64,000 nt of DNA, taken from contig NZ_AZRK01000012.1 in NCBI RefSeq assembly GCF_002895485.1, positions 25,269 to 89,268 on the forward strand, read 5' to 3'. A program made the translations under genes and the position numbers. Below are positions 11,012 through 20,508 of this stretch, one piece after another. This DNA comes from Petrotoga sp. 9PWA.NaAc.5.4 (GTDB lineage: Bacteria; Thermotogota; Thermotogae; Petrotogales; Petrotogaceae). Within the stretch, counting starts at the first letter, position 1. Every line of letters begins with the position of its first letter. The notes under the pieces were generated by a model. It ran no database searches. It had not been told where the DNA came from and saw only the letters and a program-made list of their open reading frames with translations.

Positions 11012-13304
11012 TCGATTATTTGCATCTTTAATAGTTGTTCTTAATTTGTTGCTTTTTATGAATATTGTTTTTGCTCAAACGCAATCTCTAGAATCTTTTT
11101 CTGATCTAGAAGAAATTATTCTTTTAGAACGAAATGAGATCTCAAATATTGGATCTAATAGGTATACAAAGCCCGAGAAAGATCAAGTTGTTGTAATAAA
11201 TCAGATGGATCTTGATGATTACGAAAAGATTCTGGAAGATGATTATATTGAAGTATATTACAGAGATAAGAATGCTTCTATCAGGGTTTTAAACAAAGAA
11301 AATGGGTATATCTGGGGAGGATTACCCTCAGAAAAACCTTCTGATATGAACGTTACGTGGTCGGGAATAGGAAATTCTTTGGTGAGTATTGATTATTATG
11401 ATCAGGCAGGAATAGAAAGAAAAACTAGTATCGCAGCTAACAATGTCGAGAGGGAATACGTGGTTGACGGTAATACTATCTTTTTTTCTGTTAATTTTAC
11501 TCAACTTGGTATAAGTTTTGATTTCAGTGTTGAACTCAATGATGGTTCATTAATCTTTAGGTTAGATTCTGAGAGTATCAAAGAAACAGGAAAGTATATG
11601 CTAGGATCAGTGTATTTCATTCCATTTTTTGGTTCTGTTAGGGCAGATGAGATAGATGGTTATATTTTTATTCCTGATGGTCCTGGCGCTTTAATTAGAT
11701 TTGATAAACCTTTTAAATATTTATCTAACTTTGAAAAAAGGGTATATGGAAAAGATTTTGCTATAGACCATCTTTTTGAAGTTAACGATCTTAAAGTAAG
11801 TAGACCTAATGATTTTGCTACCGAAGAAAAGAGTGTGTTGATGCCTGTTTTTGGAGTAGTGCATGGACCAAAACAAAACGGAGTTTTTGCTCGTATCACT
11901 TCTGGAGAGGAGTATTCTGCAATAGTTGCAACACCAGCAGGAATTTTAACAAATTATAATTGGGTTTCTGCAAAGTTTATTTACAGACAAAAATATTTGC
12001 AACCAACAACAAGAAGTGGAGCGGGAGTTCAAATTGTACAGCAAAATAGAAATCATTTTGATCCAGAGATAAGATACTACTTTTTAAGTGGAGATGACGC
12101 AGATTATGTAGGAATGGCCAAGATTTATAGAAATATGCTGTACGAAGAAGGTGTGCTAGCAAGGCAAGAAAGAATCGACAGTCAAATACCTTTAAAGATA
12201 GGAATTTTAGGTAGCGACATAGAAAAAGGTTTTATTTTCAACAGTTTAAAGGTGATTACTTCTTTGGAGCAGGCTAAAGAAATTGTTACTAAGCTAAATA
12301 GTGAAGGTATTTCAAACCTAACAGTTGTCATGAAAGGTTGGCAAAAAGGTGGGCTCAACGGTTCAAAGGTGTCAAAATTTGCTTTCGAAGAAAAGTTAGG
12401 AGAAAAAGATGAATTTTTAGAATTTTCAGATTTTGTCAATCAAAGTGGCGGAAGGTTTTATTTCTTCGAAAATCCTGTTGCCGTGAATCAATTCCAAATA
12501 GATTTACGTAAAGATGGAGGACATTCACTCTCTCAAGATTTAATAAAAATACAAAGAGATAATGATTATATATGGATCAAAGACACTTATTTAGTTAAAG
12601 TGAATTTAGTCGCAGATTATTTAGAGAACAAGGCTGAGTTGTATAAATCTAACGGTATGAAAAATATGGCTGTTGATGAAATTGGATTTAAATTGTACGC
12701 AGAAAATCAAAGAGGAAATGTTGTAACAAGGAACCAGGCAAGGTTAATGCTTGAGAAAACAGTAGAAAATATTGTAAATAACTTAGAAAATTTGGCTTTA
12801 TATACACCAAACCAGTATTTTTGGAGGTATTGCTCAGAAATTTTTCATATTCCTATGGTGAATTCACAATACATCTATGAGACAGATACTGTCCCTTTTA
12901 TTCAAATAGTTTTGAAAGGAAGCATAGATTATTATGCACCATATTCTAATATGGGATTTTATTCGCCAACTGATATATTAAGAATTATTGAATATGGAGC
13001 TTATCCTTCTTTTATATTAACCGCTTTAACCAATGATGAATTGAAGTATACAGCCATCTCCGATTCGTATTACTCAACATTTTTTGAAGATTGGTTTGAT
13101 ATGATTATAAGCACATATTACACCATAAATGAGGCTTTATCTAAAGTCGAAGGAAAGCAAATAATAGACAGGAAAGTATTAAAAGAAGGCATTGTAAAGG
13201 TTGATTATGAGGGAGATGTATCTATTATTGTAAATTATACAAACTATGATTATTACTTTGAAAAGAATGTAGTACCAAACTTAGGGTATTTGATAATTTC
13301 ATAA
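11004..13304 (+). CDS. Large exported protein of DUF5696 type
   Basis: A 766-residue exported protein whose function I do not recognise. An N-terminal signal peptide (about 5-23, ending NIVFAQ) is followed by an acidic region and a long beta-rich part. Motifs include NGYIWGG, YIFIPDGPGALIRF and the catalytic-domain-like AVDEIGF. Its size and position next to a Yip1-like gene match what I recall as the DUF5696 family. The D-E pair in AVDEIGF, together with TVVMKGW and YSPTDILRI, would suit a TIM-barrel glycosidase, but that is a guess. TTG at 10992 touches the AAGGAGG ribosome site, so the TTG at 11004 is chosen; it overlaps the upstream gene. A 215-bp spacer after it holds no clear gene or terminator. 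Confidence 0.65.
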   Translation: MNNRLFASLIVVLNLLLFMNIVFAQTQSLESFSDLEEIILLERNEISNIGSNRYTKPEKDQVVVINQMDLDDYEKILEDDYIEVYYRDKNASIRVLNKENGYIWGGLPSEKPSDMNVTWSGIGNSLVSIDYYDQAGIERKTSIAANNVEREYVVDGNTIFFSVNFTQLGISFDFSVELNDGSLIFRLDSESIKETGKYMLGSVYFIPFFGSVRADEIDGYIFIPDGPGALIRFDKPFKYLSNFEKRVYGKDFAIDHLFEVNDLKVSRPNDFATEEKSVLMPVFGVVHGPKQNGVFARITSGEEYSAIVATPAGILTNYNWVSAKFIYRQKYLQPTTRSGAGVQIVQQNRNHFDPEIRYYFLSGDDADYVGMAKIYRNMLYEEGVLARQERIDSQIPLKIGILGSDIEKGFIFNSLKVITSLEQAKEIVTKLNSEGISNLTVVMKGWQKGGLNGSKVSKFAFEEKLGEKDEFLEFSDFVNQSGGRFYFFENPVAVNQFQIDLRKDGGHSLSQDLIKIQRDNDYIWIKDTYLVKVNLVADYLENKAELYKSNGMKNMAVDEIGFKLYAENQRGNVVTRNQARLMLEKTVENIVNNLENLALYTPNQYFWRYCSEIFHIPMVNSQYIYETDTVPFIQIVLKGSIDYYAPYSNMGFYSPTDILRIIEYGAYPSFILTALTNDELKYTAISDSYYSTFFEDWFDMIISTYYTINEALSKVEGKQIIDRKVLKEGIVKVDYEGDVSIIVNYTNYDYYFEKNVVPNLGYLIIS

Positions 13305-13519
13305 AACGTTAATTTTAATTTCTGAAGAGATGGTCCACCTGAGTGTCTCACGATTTAATCATTTAATCAATTGTATATTCAACCTATGCGTATAAATATA
13401 GATTTAATAGTAAATACAACTAATTTGCCAACCTAAATCAAAAAAACAGGTACAAGAGCAAAACCCTCAAGGCCTTGCAGCCTGAGCATTTTACCTTTAT
13501 CATCGGGAGTTGATTTAAA

Positions 13520-14401
13520 TTGAAAAACTCAAAAAAAGAAAGATCATTTGCTGGCAAACTAACAATACGGCAAAAGTCTGCAATCAGAGGATACATCTTT
13601 TTACTACCTTGGATAATAGGCTTTTTAATTTTTACTGCGTTTCCTTTTTTCTACTCAATTTACTTGAGTATGAGCAAGGTAACTATTACTCCTACAGGGA
13701 TAGTTACTCAATGGAATGGATTTAACAATTATTTGGATATTTTTACAAAAGATGTAAATTTTTTGCCGGCTTTAACAGATAGCATCGTTTTTGTAGGACT
13801 TTCAACACCTCTTATAATTGTTGCTTCATTACTTATAGCTTTAATGCTTAATAAACAGTTCAAAGGAAGAACTGTTTTCAGAGCAATTTATTTTTTACCT
13901 GTCATAATAATGAGTGGACCAGTTTTAAGCGAGCTTTTAGCCAACAAGGCTGTAAATATAATTCAACCAACAAAATTTGCAATTTATGAATTTTTTAGAT
14001 TATTACCTCTAAATTTGGGTGCACCAATTCTTTATCTATTTGATAAGATAATCATTATACTATGGTTTTCAGGTGTACAGATTTTGATATTTTTAGCAGG
14101 AATTCAAAAGATCGATAAAGCATTATATGAGGCAGCACAGATTGATGGGGCTTCTTCATGGGTGATTTTTTGGAAAATTATTTTACCACAAATAAGGCCT
14201 TTAATACTAGTAAATACTATTTATACAATAGTTGATTTAGCAACGTTCCCTACCAACGCTATCAATGTAGAAATTTCTTCTAAAATGTTTCAGACAGGAA
14301 GAGTTTATAGTTATTCCGCTGCAATGTCGTGGATTTATTCGTTGATCATTCTAGCAATTTTAGGTGTGGCATTTTTAATTTTAAAAGAAAGGAAGAGTTA
14401 G
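13520..14401 (+). CDS. Sugar ABC transporter permease (MalF type), second pair
   Basis: A 293-residue membrane subunit with six predicted helices and the EAA loop YEAAQIDGASSWVIFWKI followed by ILPQIRP. It starts at TTG with GGGAG ten bases upstream. It is the first gene after a 215-bp spacer (13305-13519) that contains only a short run reminiscent of the dispersed repeat (AGGTACAAGAG near 13449). With the next gene it forms the second permease pair of the locus, so two importers share one gene cluster. Confidence 0.9.
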   Translation: MKNSKKERSFAGKLTIRQKSAIRGYIFLLPWIIGFLIFTAFPFFYSIYLSMSKVTITPTGIVTQWNGFNNYLDIFTKDVNFLPALTDSIVFVGLSTPLIIVASLLIALMLNKQFKGRTVFRAIYFLPVIIMSGPVLSELLANKAVNIIQPTKFAIYEFFRLLPLNLGAPILYLFDKIIIILWFSGVQILIFLAGIQKIDKALYEAAQIDGASSWVIFWKIILPQIRPLILVNTIYTIVDLATFPTNAINVEISSKMFQTGRVYSYSAAMSWIYSLIILAILGVAFLILKERKS

Positions 14402-14403
14402 CC

Positions 14404-15291
14404 ATGAACAAAAGATTAAAAGAGAATATTTTTAAAGTAGTTATTATTATCTTACTTTTAATAATAGGATTTGCATATCTGTACCCCGTAGCTTTTATGA
14501 TATCTACAAGTTTTATGGATGTAGATGATCTCGTTAACCCTACTATTCAATGGATACCATCAAAACTTTATCTCGAAAATTTTAAGATAGCTTCAAAGGT
14601 GTTGGACGTTAAAAACTCTTTGCTAAACTCTATTATTATGGCAGGTGTGCCAGCAATACTACAAACTTTTTCTAGCGCATTAATTGGGTATGGATTTGCA
14701 AGATATGAATTCCCTTTTAAAAAACTATGGTTGGCTTTGCTCTTATTTACATTTTTACTACCTGTACAAGTAACTTTAATACCTAAATACATAATGTTTA
14801 GCAGTTATGGTATGATTAATACTCCTTTACCTTCATTTCTTCCAGCCTTGTTTGGGCAGGGAATTAGAAGTACCATTTTTATACTAATTTTCTATCAATT
14901 TTTTAGTTCTTATCCAAAATCTATCGACGAAGCAGCTCAGATAGACGGTGCTGGGCATTTCACAATATTTATGAAAATAGCAATTCCCATGTCTATACCA
15001 GCAATAGTTGTTTCACTATTATTTTCCTTTGTTTGGTATTGGAATGAGACATATCTTTCAGGATTGTTTTTTGGGAATGCAATTCAGACTTTACCTATGA
15101 AACTTCAATCGTTTGTCGATGCTTATTCAAGAATGTATCCAGTAAGCGATGCTAGTTTGGCAAATAGATTAAACGAAGGAATAAGAATGGCTGCAACTTT
15201 GATTACTATCATTCCATTACTTATATTATATGCACTCTTACAGAAACAGTTTGTTGAAAGTATAGATAGAACCGGGATAACAGGAGAATAA
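14404..15291 (+). CDS. Sugar ABC transporter permease (MalG type), second pair
   Basis: A 295-residue permease with six helices and the EAA loop DEAAQIDGAGHFTIFMKI followed by AIPMSIP. The frame is open upstream, but the ATG at 14404, just after the stop of the partner gene and preceded by AAAGGAAG, gives the normal MalG N-terminus. The two binding proteins and two permease pairs in this locus suggest that this pair works with the stand-alone SBP at 2751, which is inference. Confidence 0.9.
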   Translation: MNKRLKENIFKVVIIILLLIIGFAYLYPVAFMISTSFMDVDDLVNPTIQWIPSKLYLENFKIASKVLDVKNSLLNSIIMAGVPAILQTFSSALIGYGFARYEFPFKKLWLALLLFTFLLPVQVTLIPKYIMFSSYGMINTPLPSFLPALFGQGIRSTIFILIFYQFFSSYPKSIDEAAQIDGAGHFTIFMKIAIPMSIPAIVVSLLFSFVWYWNETYLSGLFFGNAIQTLPMKLQSFVDAYSRMYPVSDASLANRLNEGIRMAATLITIIPLLILYALLQKQFVESIDRTGITGE

Positions 15292-15295
15292 AATT

Positions 15296-15356
15296 AATTT
15301 TAAATGGGTTCAAGGGCGAAGCCCTCGCCCTTCCTTGGTAGCAATTGCCAAGGAAG
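15296..15356. repeat. Single copy of the dispersed hairpin repeat
   Basis: TTTTAAATGGGTTC, then GGGCGAAGCCC, match the element core in the orientation used after plus-strand genes. The second hairpin here is CTTCCTTGG (15330-15338) with its complement CCAAGGAAG (15348-15356), a different sequence at the place where other copies have the GGTAC hairpin. It lies between the permease and the GH30 gene. Confidence 0.65.
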
Positions 15357-15389
15357 TCAAAATTCCCTTTTCAAGGAGGAACAATAACG

Positions 15390-16847
15390 ATGAGTAAAAG
15401 GAGGAGTTTAAAACATAACTTTTTAATTTTTCTCTCAATTATTTTAACAATAAGTTGTTTATTATATGGAGGTGAAGGTACTACAATGAACTACCGAATC
15501 AATACAGATGTGGAAGTCTGGCTAACAACATCTAATCAAAAAAATCTTTTATCACAACAACCGTCTTTATCATCCTTTGAAAAAACTGGAAAAACTGATG
15601 AATCAGTCACACAAATTGAAGTAAATCCAAAGATTACTTACCAAGAAATGGACGGATTTGGTGCTTCTTTAACAGATGCTTCTGCATGGCTTATTTACAA
15701 CGTTTTAGATGAAAAACAACAGAAAGAACTAATGTACGAGCTTTTTAGTTCGGAAAAAGGGATAGGAATATCGTTTTTGCGTCAACCAATGGGGGCTAGC
15801 GATTTCGCTCTTAAAATGTATACCTACGATGATGTTCCTGAAGGAGAGGAAGATTTTGAATTAAAATATTTCAGCATTGATCATGATAAAGAGTACATAA
15901 TACCATTAATAAAAAAAGCATTGGAAATAAATCCTGATCTCAAAGTCATGGCATCTCCTTGGAGTCCGCCAGCATGGATGAAAACGTCACGCAGTCTTAT
16001 TGGTGGATCATTGCGCGAAGAATGTTACGACGTTTATGCACGGTATTTTGTTGAGTTTATTAAAGCATATGAAAAGGAAGGTATTCCTATATATGCAATA
16101 ACCGTACAAAATGAACCATTATACGTTCCCAAAGAATATCCAGGAATGTTCATGTCCCCTGAGGCTCAAGCTTTGTTTATAAACGAATACCTTGGCCCTC
16201 TGTTTGAAAAAGAAAACATTGATACTTTGATACTTTGTTATGATCATAATTGGGACAATATAGAGTATCCTGAGATCGTTTTAAAGAAGGTTGGAAAGTA
16301 TGTAGCAGGAACTGCGTGGCATGTTTATGGTGGAGACCATTCTGCAATGTCAAAAATAAAAGAAAAGTTTCCAGAAAAAGAAGCTTGGCTGACAGAAGCT
16401 TCGGGAGGCGAATGGGTACCCCCATTTTTTGATGCTTTTGCTGATCAAATGACTCATATCATCCGTGGAACTAGGAATTACGCAAAAAGTATTGTGTGGT
16501 GGAATATGGCTCTAGATCAAAACAATGGTCCCACGGTTCTTAAACATAGTACGTGTAGAGGTATCGTAACAATCGATACAGACAAAAGAGATATAACCTA
16601 CAACGTTGATTATTATACGATGGGTCATATTAGTAAGTTTGTTCAACCTGGGGCTTATCGTATAGAATCTACAAATATTCAGAGCATTGTTGAAACAACA
16701 GCTTTTAAAAATCCTGATGATTCGATAGTACTAATTGTATACAACAGGACAAATAACAACAAAAAATTATCTATAACATATGGAGATTCTGAATTTAATT
16801 ACACACTTAGAGGAAAATCTGCAGTTACTTTTATATGGAACAATTAA
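15390..16847 (+). CDS. Secreted GH30 glycoside hydrolase
   Basis: A retaining glycosidase of 485 residues with an N-terminal signal sequence (about 8-27, possibly a lipoprotein with Cys near 23). The hallmark YQEMDGFGASLTDASAW opens the (beta/alpha)8 barrel. The acid/base is E242 in VQNEP and the nucleophile is E336 in TEASGG. The C-terminal beta domain ends ..VTFIWNN. GH30 covers glucosylceramidase-like beta-glucosidases, beta-1,6-glucanases and xylanases; the exact activity cannot be chosen from sequence alone. The ATG at 15390 has AAGGAGGA ten bases upstream; longer frames upstream lie in the repeat. It probably trims a polysaccharide outside the cell for the adjacent importers. Confidence 0.92.
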   Translation: MSKRRSLKHNFLIFLSIILTISCLLYGGEGTTMNYRINTDVEVWLTTSNQKNLLSQQPSLSSFEKTGKTDESVTQIEVNPKITYQEMDGFGASLTDASAWLIYNVLDEKQQKELMYELFSSEKGIGISFLRQPMGASDFALKMYTYDDVPEGEEDFELKYFSIDHDKEYIIPLIKKALEINPDLKVMASPWSPPAWMKTSRSLIGGSLREECYDVYARYFVEFIKAYEKEGIPIYAITVQNEPLYVPKEYPGMFMSPEAQALFINEYLGPLFEKENIDTLILCYDHNWDNIEYPEIVLKKVGKYVAGTAWHVYGGDHSAMSKIKEKFPEKEAWLTEASGGEWVPPFFDAFADQMTHIIRGTRNYAKSIVWWNMALDQNNGPTVLKHSTCRGIVTIDTDKRDITYNVDYYTMGHISKFVQPGAYRIESTNIQSIVETTAFKNPDDSIVLIVYNRTNNNKKLSITYGDSEFNYTLRGKSAVTFIWNN

Positions 16848-16893
16848 AACCCAGTAAAAACACAAATACTAATACAAACAAGGAGTGAAAGAA

Positions 16894-19146
16894 GTGGAAA
16901 GAGACATAAAAGATCTAATCTCGCAGATGACGCTTGAAGAAAAAGCGAGTCTATGTTCAGGTTTAGACAATTGGCACACAAAACCCATAGAAAGGTTAGG
17001 AATACCTTCAATAAGGATGAGTGATGGACCACATGGATTAAGAAAAGAAGTACCAAACCAAAGAAACAGTGTCCCCTCAACATGTTTTCCCACAGCAGCT
17101 ACTACAGCATGTTCTTGGGATAGGGAATTAATAAAACAATTAGGAAAAGCACTTGCAGAAGAATGTCAAGCAGAAGGTATAGATATAATCTTAGGACCAG
17201 CAATCAACATAAAAAGGTCACCACTTTGCGGAAGAAACTTTGAATACTTTTCAGAAGATCCATACCTATCAGGTCAATTAGCAACAGCCTACATACAAGC
17301 AGTACAAAGTTTAGGAGTAGGAACCTCCTTAAAACATTACGCAGCAAATAATCAAGAGCACAGAAGATTCACAATAGATGAAATAATAGATGAAAGGACG
17401 TTAAGAGAAATATACCTCACAAACTTTGAAGGACCGGTAAAAGAAGGAAACCCTTGGACAATCATGTGCTCATACAACAGGATAAATGGAACATTAGCTT
17501 CAGAAAACAAATACACGCTAACAGATATATTAAGGAACGAATGGGGATTTGAAGGGTTTGTAGTATCAGACTGGGGAGCGGTAAATGAAAGGGTAGAAGC
17601 AATAAAAGCAGGCCTTGACTTAGAGATGCCATCAAGTTATGGTATAGGAGACAAAAAGATAGTAGAAGCAGTAAAACGAGGAGAACTTGACGAAAAAATA
17701 TTAGACCAAACAGTAGAAAGACTATTAAAAATCATATTCAAAGCGATAGAAAACAGGAAAGAAAACGCAACTTACAACAAAGAAGAACATCATAAACTTG
17801 CAAGAAAGATAGCAGCAGAAAGCATAGTACTACTAAAGAACCAAGACAACATCCTCCCACTAAAAAAAGAAGGAACCATAGCAATAATAGGAGGATTTGC
17901 AAAAAATCCAAGATATCAAGGAGGAGGAAGTTCACACGTCAACCCAACAAAACTGGATAATGCACTAGAAGAAATAGAAAAGATAGTTCAAGGGAAAGCA
18001 AACGTTTTATATGAAGAAGGATACAGTTTGGAAACAGATGAAATGAACCAAGAACTCATAGAAAAAGCAAAAGAAACAGCAAAGAAATCGGATGTAGCGA
18101 TAATCTTTGCAGGATTACCAGAAAGATACGAATCGGAAGGATACGATAGAACACACATGAAAATGCCAGAAAACCACAACAAATTAATAGAAGAAGTGAC
18201 AAAGGTACAACCAAACACAATAGTAGTATTAAGTAACGGATCGCCAGTAGAGATGCCTTGGGTAGATAAAGTAAAAGGGATAATAGAAAGTTATCTAGGA
18301 GGCCAAGCTGGAGCTGGAGCGGTAGCAGACATACTCTTTGGAGAAGTAAACCCAAGTGGAAAACTAGCAGAAACCTTCCCAAAGAAACTAAGTCATAACC
18401 CATCATACTTAAACTTTCCTGGAGAAGGAAACAAAGTAGAGTATAGAGAAGGAGTCTTTGTAGGATACAGATACTACGACAAAAAAGAGATAGAACCACT
18501 ATTCCCATTTGGATATGGACTAAGTTATACAACGTTTGAATACACAGATATAACTGTAGACAAAAAAGAAATAACAGACAAAGAAACAATAGAGGTAAAA
18601 GTTAAAGTAAAAAACACAGGAAAAGTAAAAGGCAAAGAGATAGTACAACTATACGTAAAAGATATAGAAAGCACATTAAACAGACCCGAAAAAGAATTAA
18701 AAGGATTTGAAAAGATAGAATTAGAGCCAGGAGAAGAAAAGACAGTAACATTCACTTTAGACAAAAGAGCTTTTGCATATTACAACACAGAAATAAAAGA
18801 TTGGCATGTAGAAAGTGGAGAGTTTGAGGTACTGGTAGGTAGATCATCAAAAGATATAGAATTAAAAGAAACAGTTAAACTGAATTCAACGGTTACTATC
18901 AAGAAAAAATACGATAGGAATTCGCTTGTAAGAGATTTGTTGGAAGACTCAAAAACAGAAAAAATAATTTTAGATTTAGTAGATAGTATACTAGAAAAGA
19001 TAAAAGAACCTGGTAGGGAAAAAGAAGATGTGAACAATGTGATAAAATGGATTATAGATATGCCACTAAGAGGATTAGTCAGTTTCAGTAAAGGAAACTT
19101 CACCGACGAAATGCTGCATAAGTTACTAGAAGTATTGAATAAATAA
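16894..19146 (+). CDS. GH3 beta-glycosidase (cytoplasmic beta-glucosidase-like)
   Basis: A 750-residue three-domain GH3 enzyme without signal peptide. It has the N-terminal barrel with nucleophile D226 in VVSDWGAV, the C-terminal alpha/beta domain ([16 protein letters not shown]) and a fibronectin-III-like domain near 560-660 ([17 protein letters not shown]). A helical tail of about 85 residues completes the protein. It would hydrolyse imported beta-linked oligosaccharides. The first GTG (16885) overlaps the AAGGAG ribosome site; the GTG at 16894 has correct spacing. The coding strand is markedly T-poor and A-rich from about 16950 to 18890, unlike neighbouring genes; the tail region returns to local composition. 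Transfer or a fusion point near 18890 is possible. A strong terminator follows. Confidence 0.93.
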   Translation: MERDIKDLISQMTLEEKASLCSGLDNWHTKPIERLGIPSIRMSDGPHGLRKEVPNQRNSVPSTCFPTAATTACSWDRELIKQLGKALAEECQAEGIDIILGPAINIKRSPLCGRNFEYFSEDPYLSGQLATAYIQAVQSLGVGTSLKHYAANNQEHRRFTIDEIIDERTLREIYLTNFEGPVKEGNPWTIMCSYNRINGTLASENKYTLTDILRNEWGFEGFVVSDWGAVNERVEAIKAGLDLEMPSSYGIGDKKIVEAVKRGELDEKILDQTVERLLKIIFKAIENRKENATYNKEEHHKLARKIAAESIVLLKNQDNILPLKKEGTIAIIGGFAKNPRYQGGGSSHVNPTKLDNALEEIEKIVQGKANVLYEEGYSLETDEMNQELIEKAKETAKKSDVAIIFAGLPERYESEGYDRTHMKMPENHNKLIEEVTKVQPNTIVVLSNGSPVEMPWVDKVKGIIESYLGGQAGAGAVADILFGEVNPSGKLAETFPKKLSHNPSYLNFPGEGNKVEYREGVFVGYRYYDKKEIEPLFPFGYGLSYTTFEYTDITVDKKEITDKETIEVKVKVKNTGKVKGKEIVQLYVKDIESTLNRPEKELKGFEKIELEPGEEKTVTFTLDKRAFAYYNTEIKDWHVESGEFEVLVGRSSKDIELKETVKLNSTVTIKKKYDRNSLVRDLLEDSKTEKIILDLVDSILEKIKEPGREKEDVNNVIKWIIDMPLRGLVSFSKGNFTDEMLHKLLEVLNK

Positions 19147-19150
19147 TAGT

Positions 19151-19182
19151 AGAGACGCCCGTGTAGGGCGTCTCTTGTTTTT
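19151..19182 (+). terminator. Rho-independent terminator of the glycan locus
   Basis: The stem AGAGACGCCC (19151-19160) pairs with GGGCGTCTCT (19166-19175) across a 5-base loop, followed by TGTTTTT. It lies 4 bp after the GH3 stop codon. Confidence 0.93.
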
Positions 19183-19254
19183 CTAATAAGTGTTGATAAG
19201 TTACTTTTTAAATTATTCCATATTCGCTTTTTCATAATTTTAAAATCATAAGAA

Positions 19255-19557
19255 CTATTCTTGCCAAATACTATATTTTAATTTGTTATAGCCTTCTTTA
19301 TCATTAGGTTTTCTAAACGCGAATAAATGTTCGTACATGATTAAGTAAAAATTGCCTTTTTCAGCTTGATTTTTTCCAATAAGGTGTTGAACTTTAATAA
19401 TGTCTTCTTTTAAGATAAATTTATTATATAGGACTCTTTAGAATCCTAAAGCTCCTTTTTCAAGCTCTATTATGAAATCTTTTAAATTGAAATATTAGAT
19501 AAATCCTCTTTTCTCTCTCAGGAAAGGACTAAATAGTTGTATATTCTTTTTTAAAAT
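19255..19557 (-). pseudogene. Decayed C-terminal fragment of a DNA methyltransferase
   Basis: Reading the minus strand directly after the DpnII-type stop codon, one frame gives LFSPFLREKRGFI, a stop, YFNLKDFIIELEKGALGF, a stop, then RVLYNKFILKEDIIKV, QHLIGKNQAEKGNFYLIM and YEHLFAFRKPNDK to a final TAG. The LIMYEHLFAFRKP ending resembles the C-terminus of N6-adenine/N4-cytosine methyltransferases. DpnII-type systems often carry a second methyltransferase (DpnA). Two in-frame stops and the lack of catalytic motifs show it is dead. The family assignment rests on pattern memory only. Confidence 0.6.
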
Positions 19558-20481
19558 TTATATCTTCCATAGAATTTCTTCCAATAATCCTTCACGTACA
19601 AAATGAAGATTTAAAAGGTAATCAATTTTTTCAAATGCTTTATAAAGCTGATTTTTTTGGCCCTTCCAACCATATCCATCACTAATCCAAATAAAATCAA
19701 TTCCATTTTCTTTTAACTCATTTTGCCTTTCAATATAGGAATCAACAATCTCTTGAGGTTTTGAACCAGGTGTAGAATAAAAATTAGTTTCAATGTTTAT
19801 GAATGTATTTTTATTTTTAATTATAATAAAATCGGCTTTTCTGTTTTTAATTCTAGAGTTAATAGGAATTCCATATTTTTTCTTTAAATAATTAAAATTA
19901 TTTTGAGTTACTATTTCGAAGTTATCTTTATGCTTAGTTACTATCTTTTTAATAATTGGATCTAATAATTGTTCCATACTGTGTCCACTTCTGTTCTTTC
20001 GAGCGTTAGTATCCATTCCAACTTCGATCCCTAAAACATAATCTTGAATACTTTTAGAAGCTAATTCAACAAAGAAATTTTTTAGACCAGTTTTATCAAA
20101 GAATTCAATGATTTGTTCGATTTCTTTTTCGGATAGTTTTTTATTAGTAAAGTCATAATCTATGATTTTGAAATCTATATCAGCAAAATTGTCAATTATA
20201 GATAGTTCTTTATCTCGAATTGCTAGGAGAATTGGGATTAGAGGGATAACTTCAGGATAACGACGAAGTATTGTTTTTAAGTCTTCATCGAACTGATTGC
20301 TTCCAATTAACGAATTTAAAATATTTAACTCAATTTTATAAGTATCAATATTCTTTCTAATTTTGTCCCAGTTTACAAAAAAATTATAAGTCCTGTTGGT
20401 TTTTATAAGTGTCTCTAAAAAATTTAGTATAATATCTTCTATGTTTGTTGTTTTAAAAAACTCAAAATAAATAGGATTCAC
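19558..20481 (-). CDS. Type II restriction endonuclease, DpnII family (GATC)
   Basis: A 307-residue endonuclease expected to cut unmethylated GATC. The central block GIEVGMDTNARKNRSG and the later KADFIIIKNKNTFINIETNF segment fit the DpnII/MboI family, the latter matching a D..(D/E)XK-like nuclease core (E in IETNFY). GTG start with GAGGTG a few bases upstream. It follows the Dam-type methyltransferase gene by 27 bp in the same direction, so protection and cutting are co-transcribed. A decayed second methyltransferase lies immediately downstream. The frame is intact and of normal length, so the enzyme is probably functional. Confidence 0.88.
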   Translation of the reverse strand: MNPIYFEFFKTTNIEDIILNFLETLIKTNRTYNFFVNWDKIRKNIDTYKIELNILNSLIGSNQFDEDLKTILRRYPEVIPLIPILLAIRDKELSIIDNFADIDFKIIDYDFTNKKLSEKEIEQIIEFFDKTGLKNFFVELASKSIQDYVLGIEVGMDTNARKNRSGHSMEQLLDPIIKKIVTKHKDNFEIVTQNNFNYLKKKYGIPINSRIKNRKADFIIIKNKNTFINIETNFYSTPGSKPQEIVDSYIERQNELKENGIDFIWISDGYGWKGQKNQLYKAFEKIDYLLNLHFVREGLLEEILWKI

Positions 20482-20508
20482 AATACACCTCGTGTTTATA
20501 AACTAAAT

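Noticed and set aside
18056..18589. A 177-codon Leu-rich open frame on the minus strand
   Set aside because: It lies entirely antisense to the intact GH3 gene and results from that gene's T-poor coding strand; it has no ribosome site or recognisable domain.
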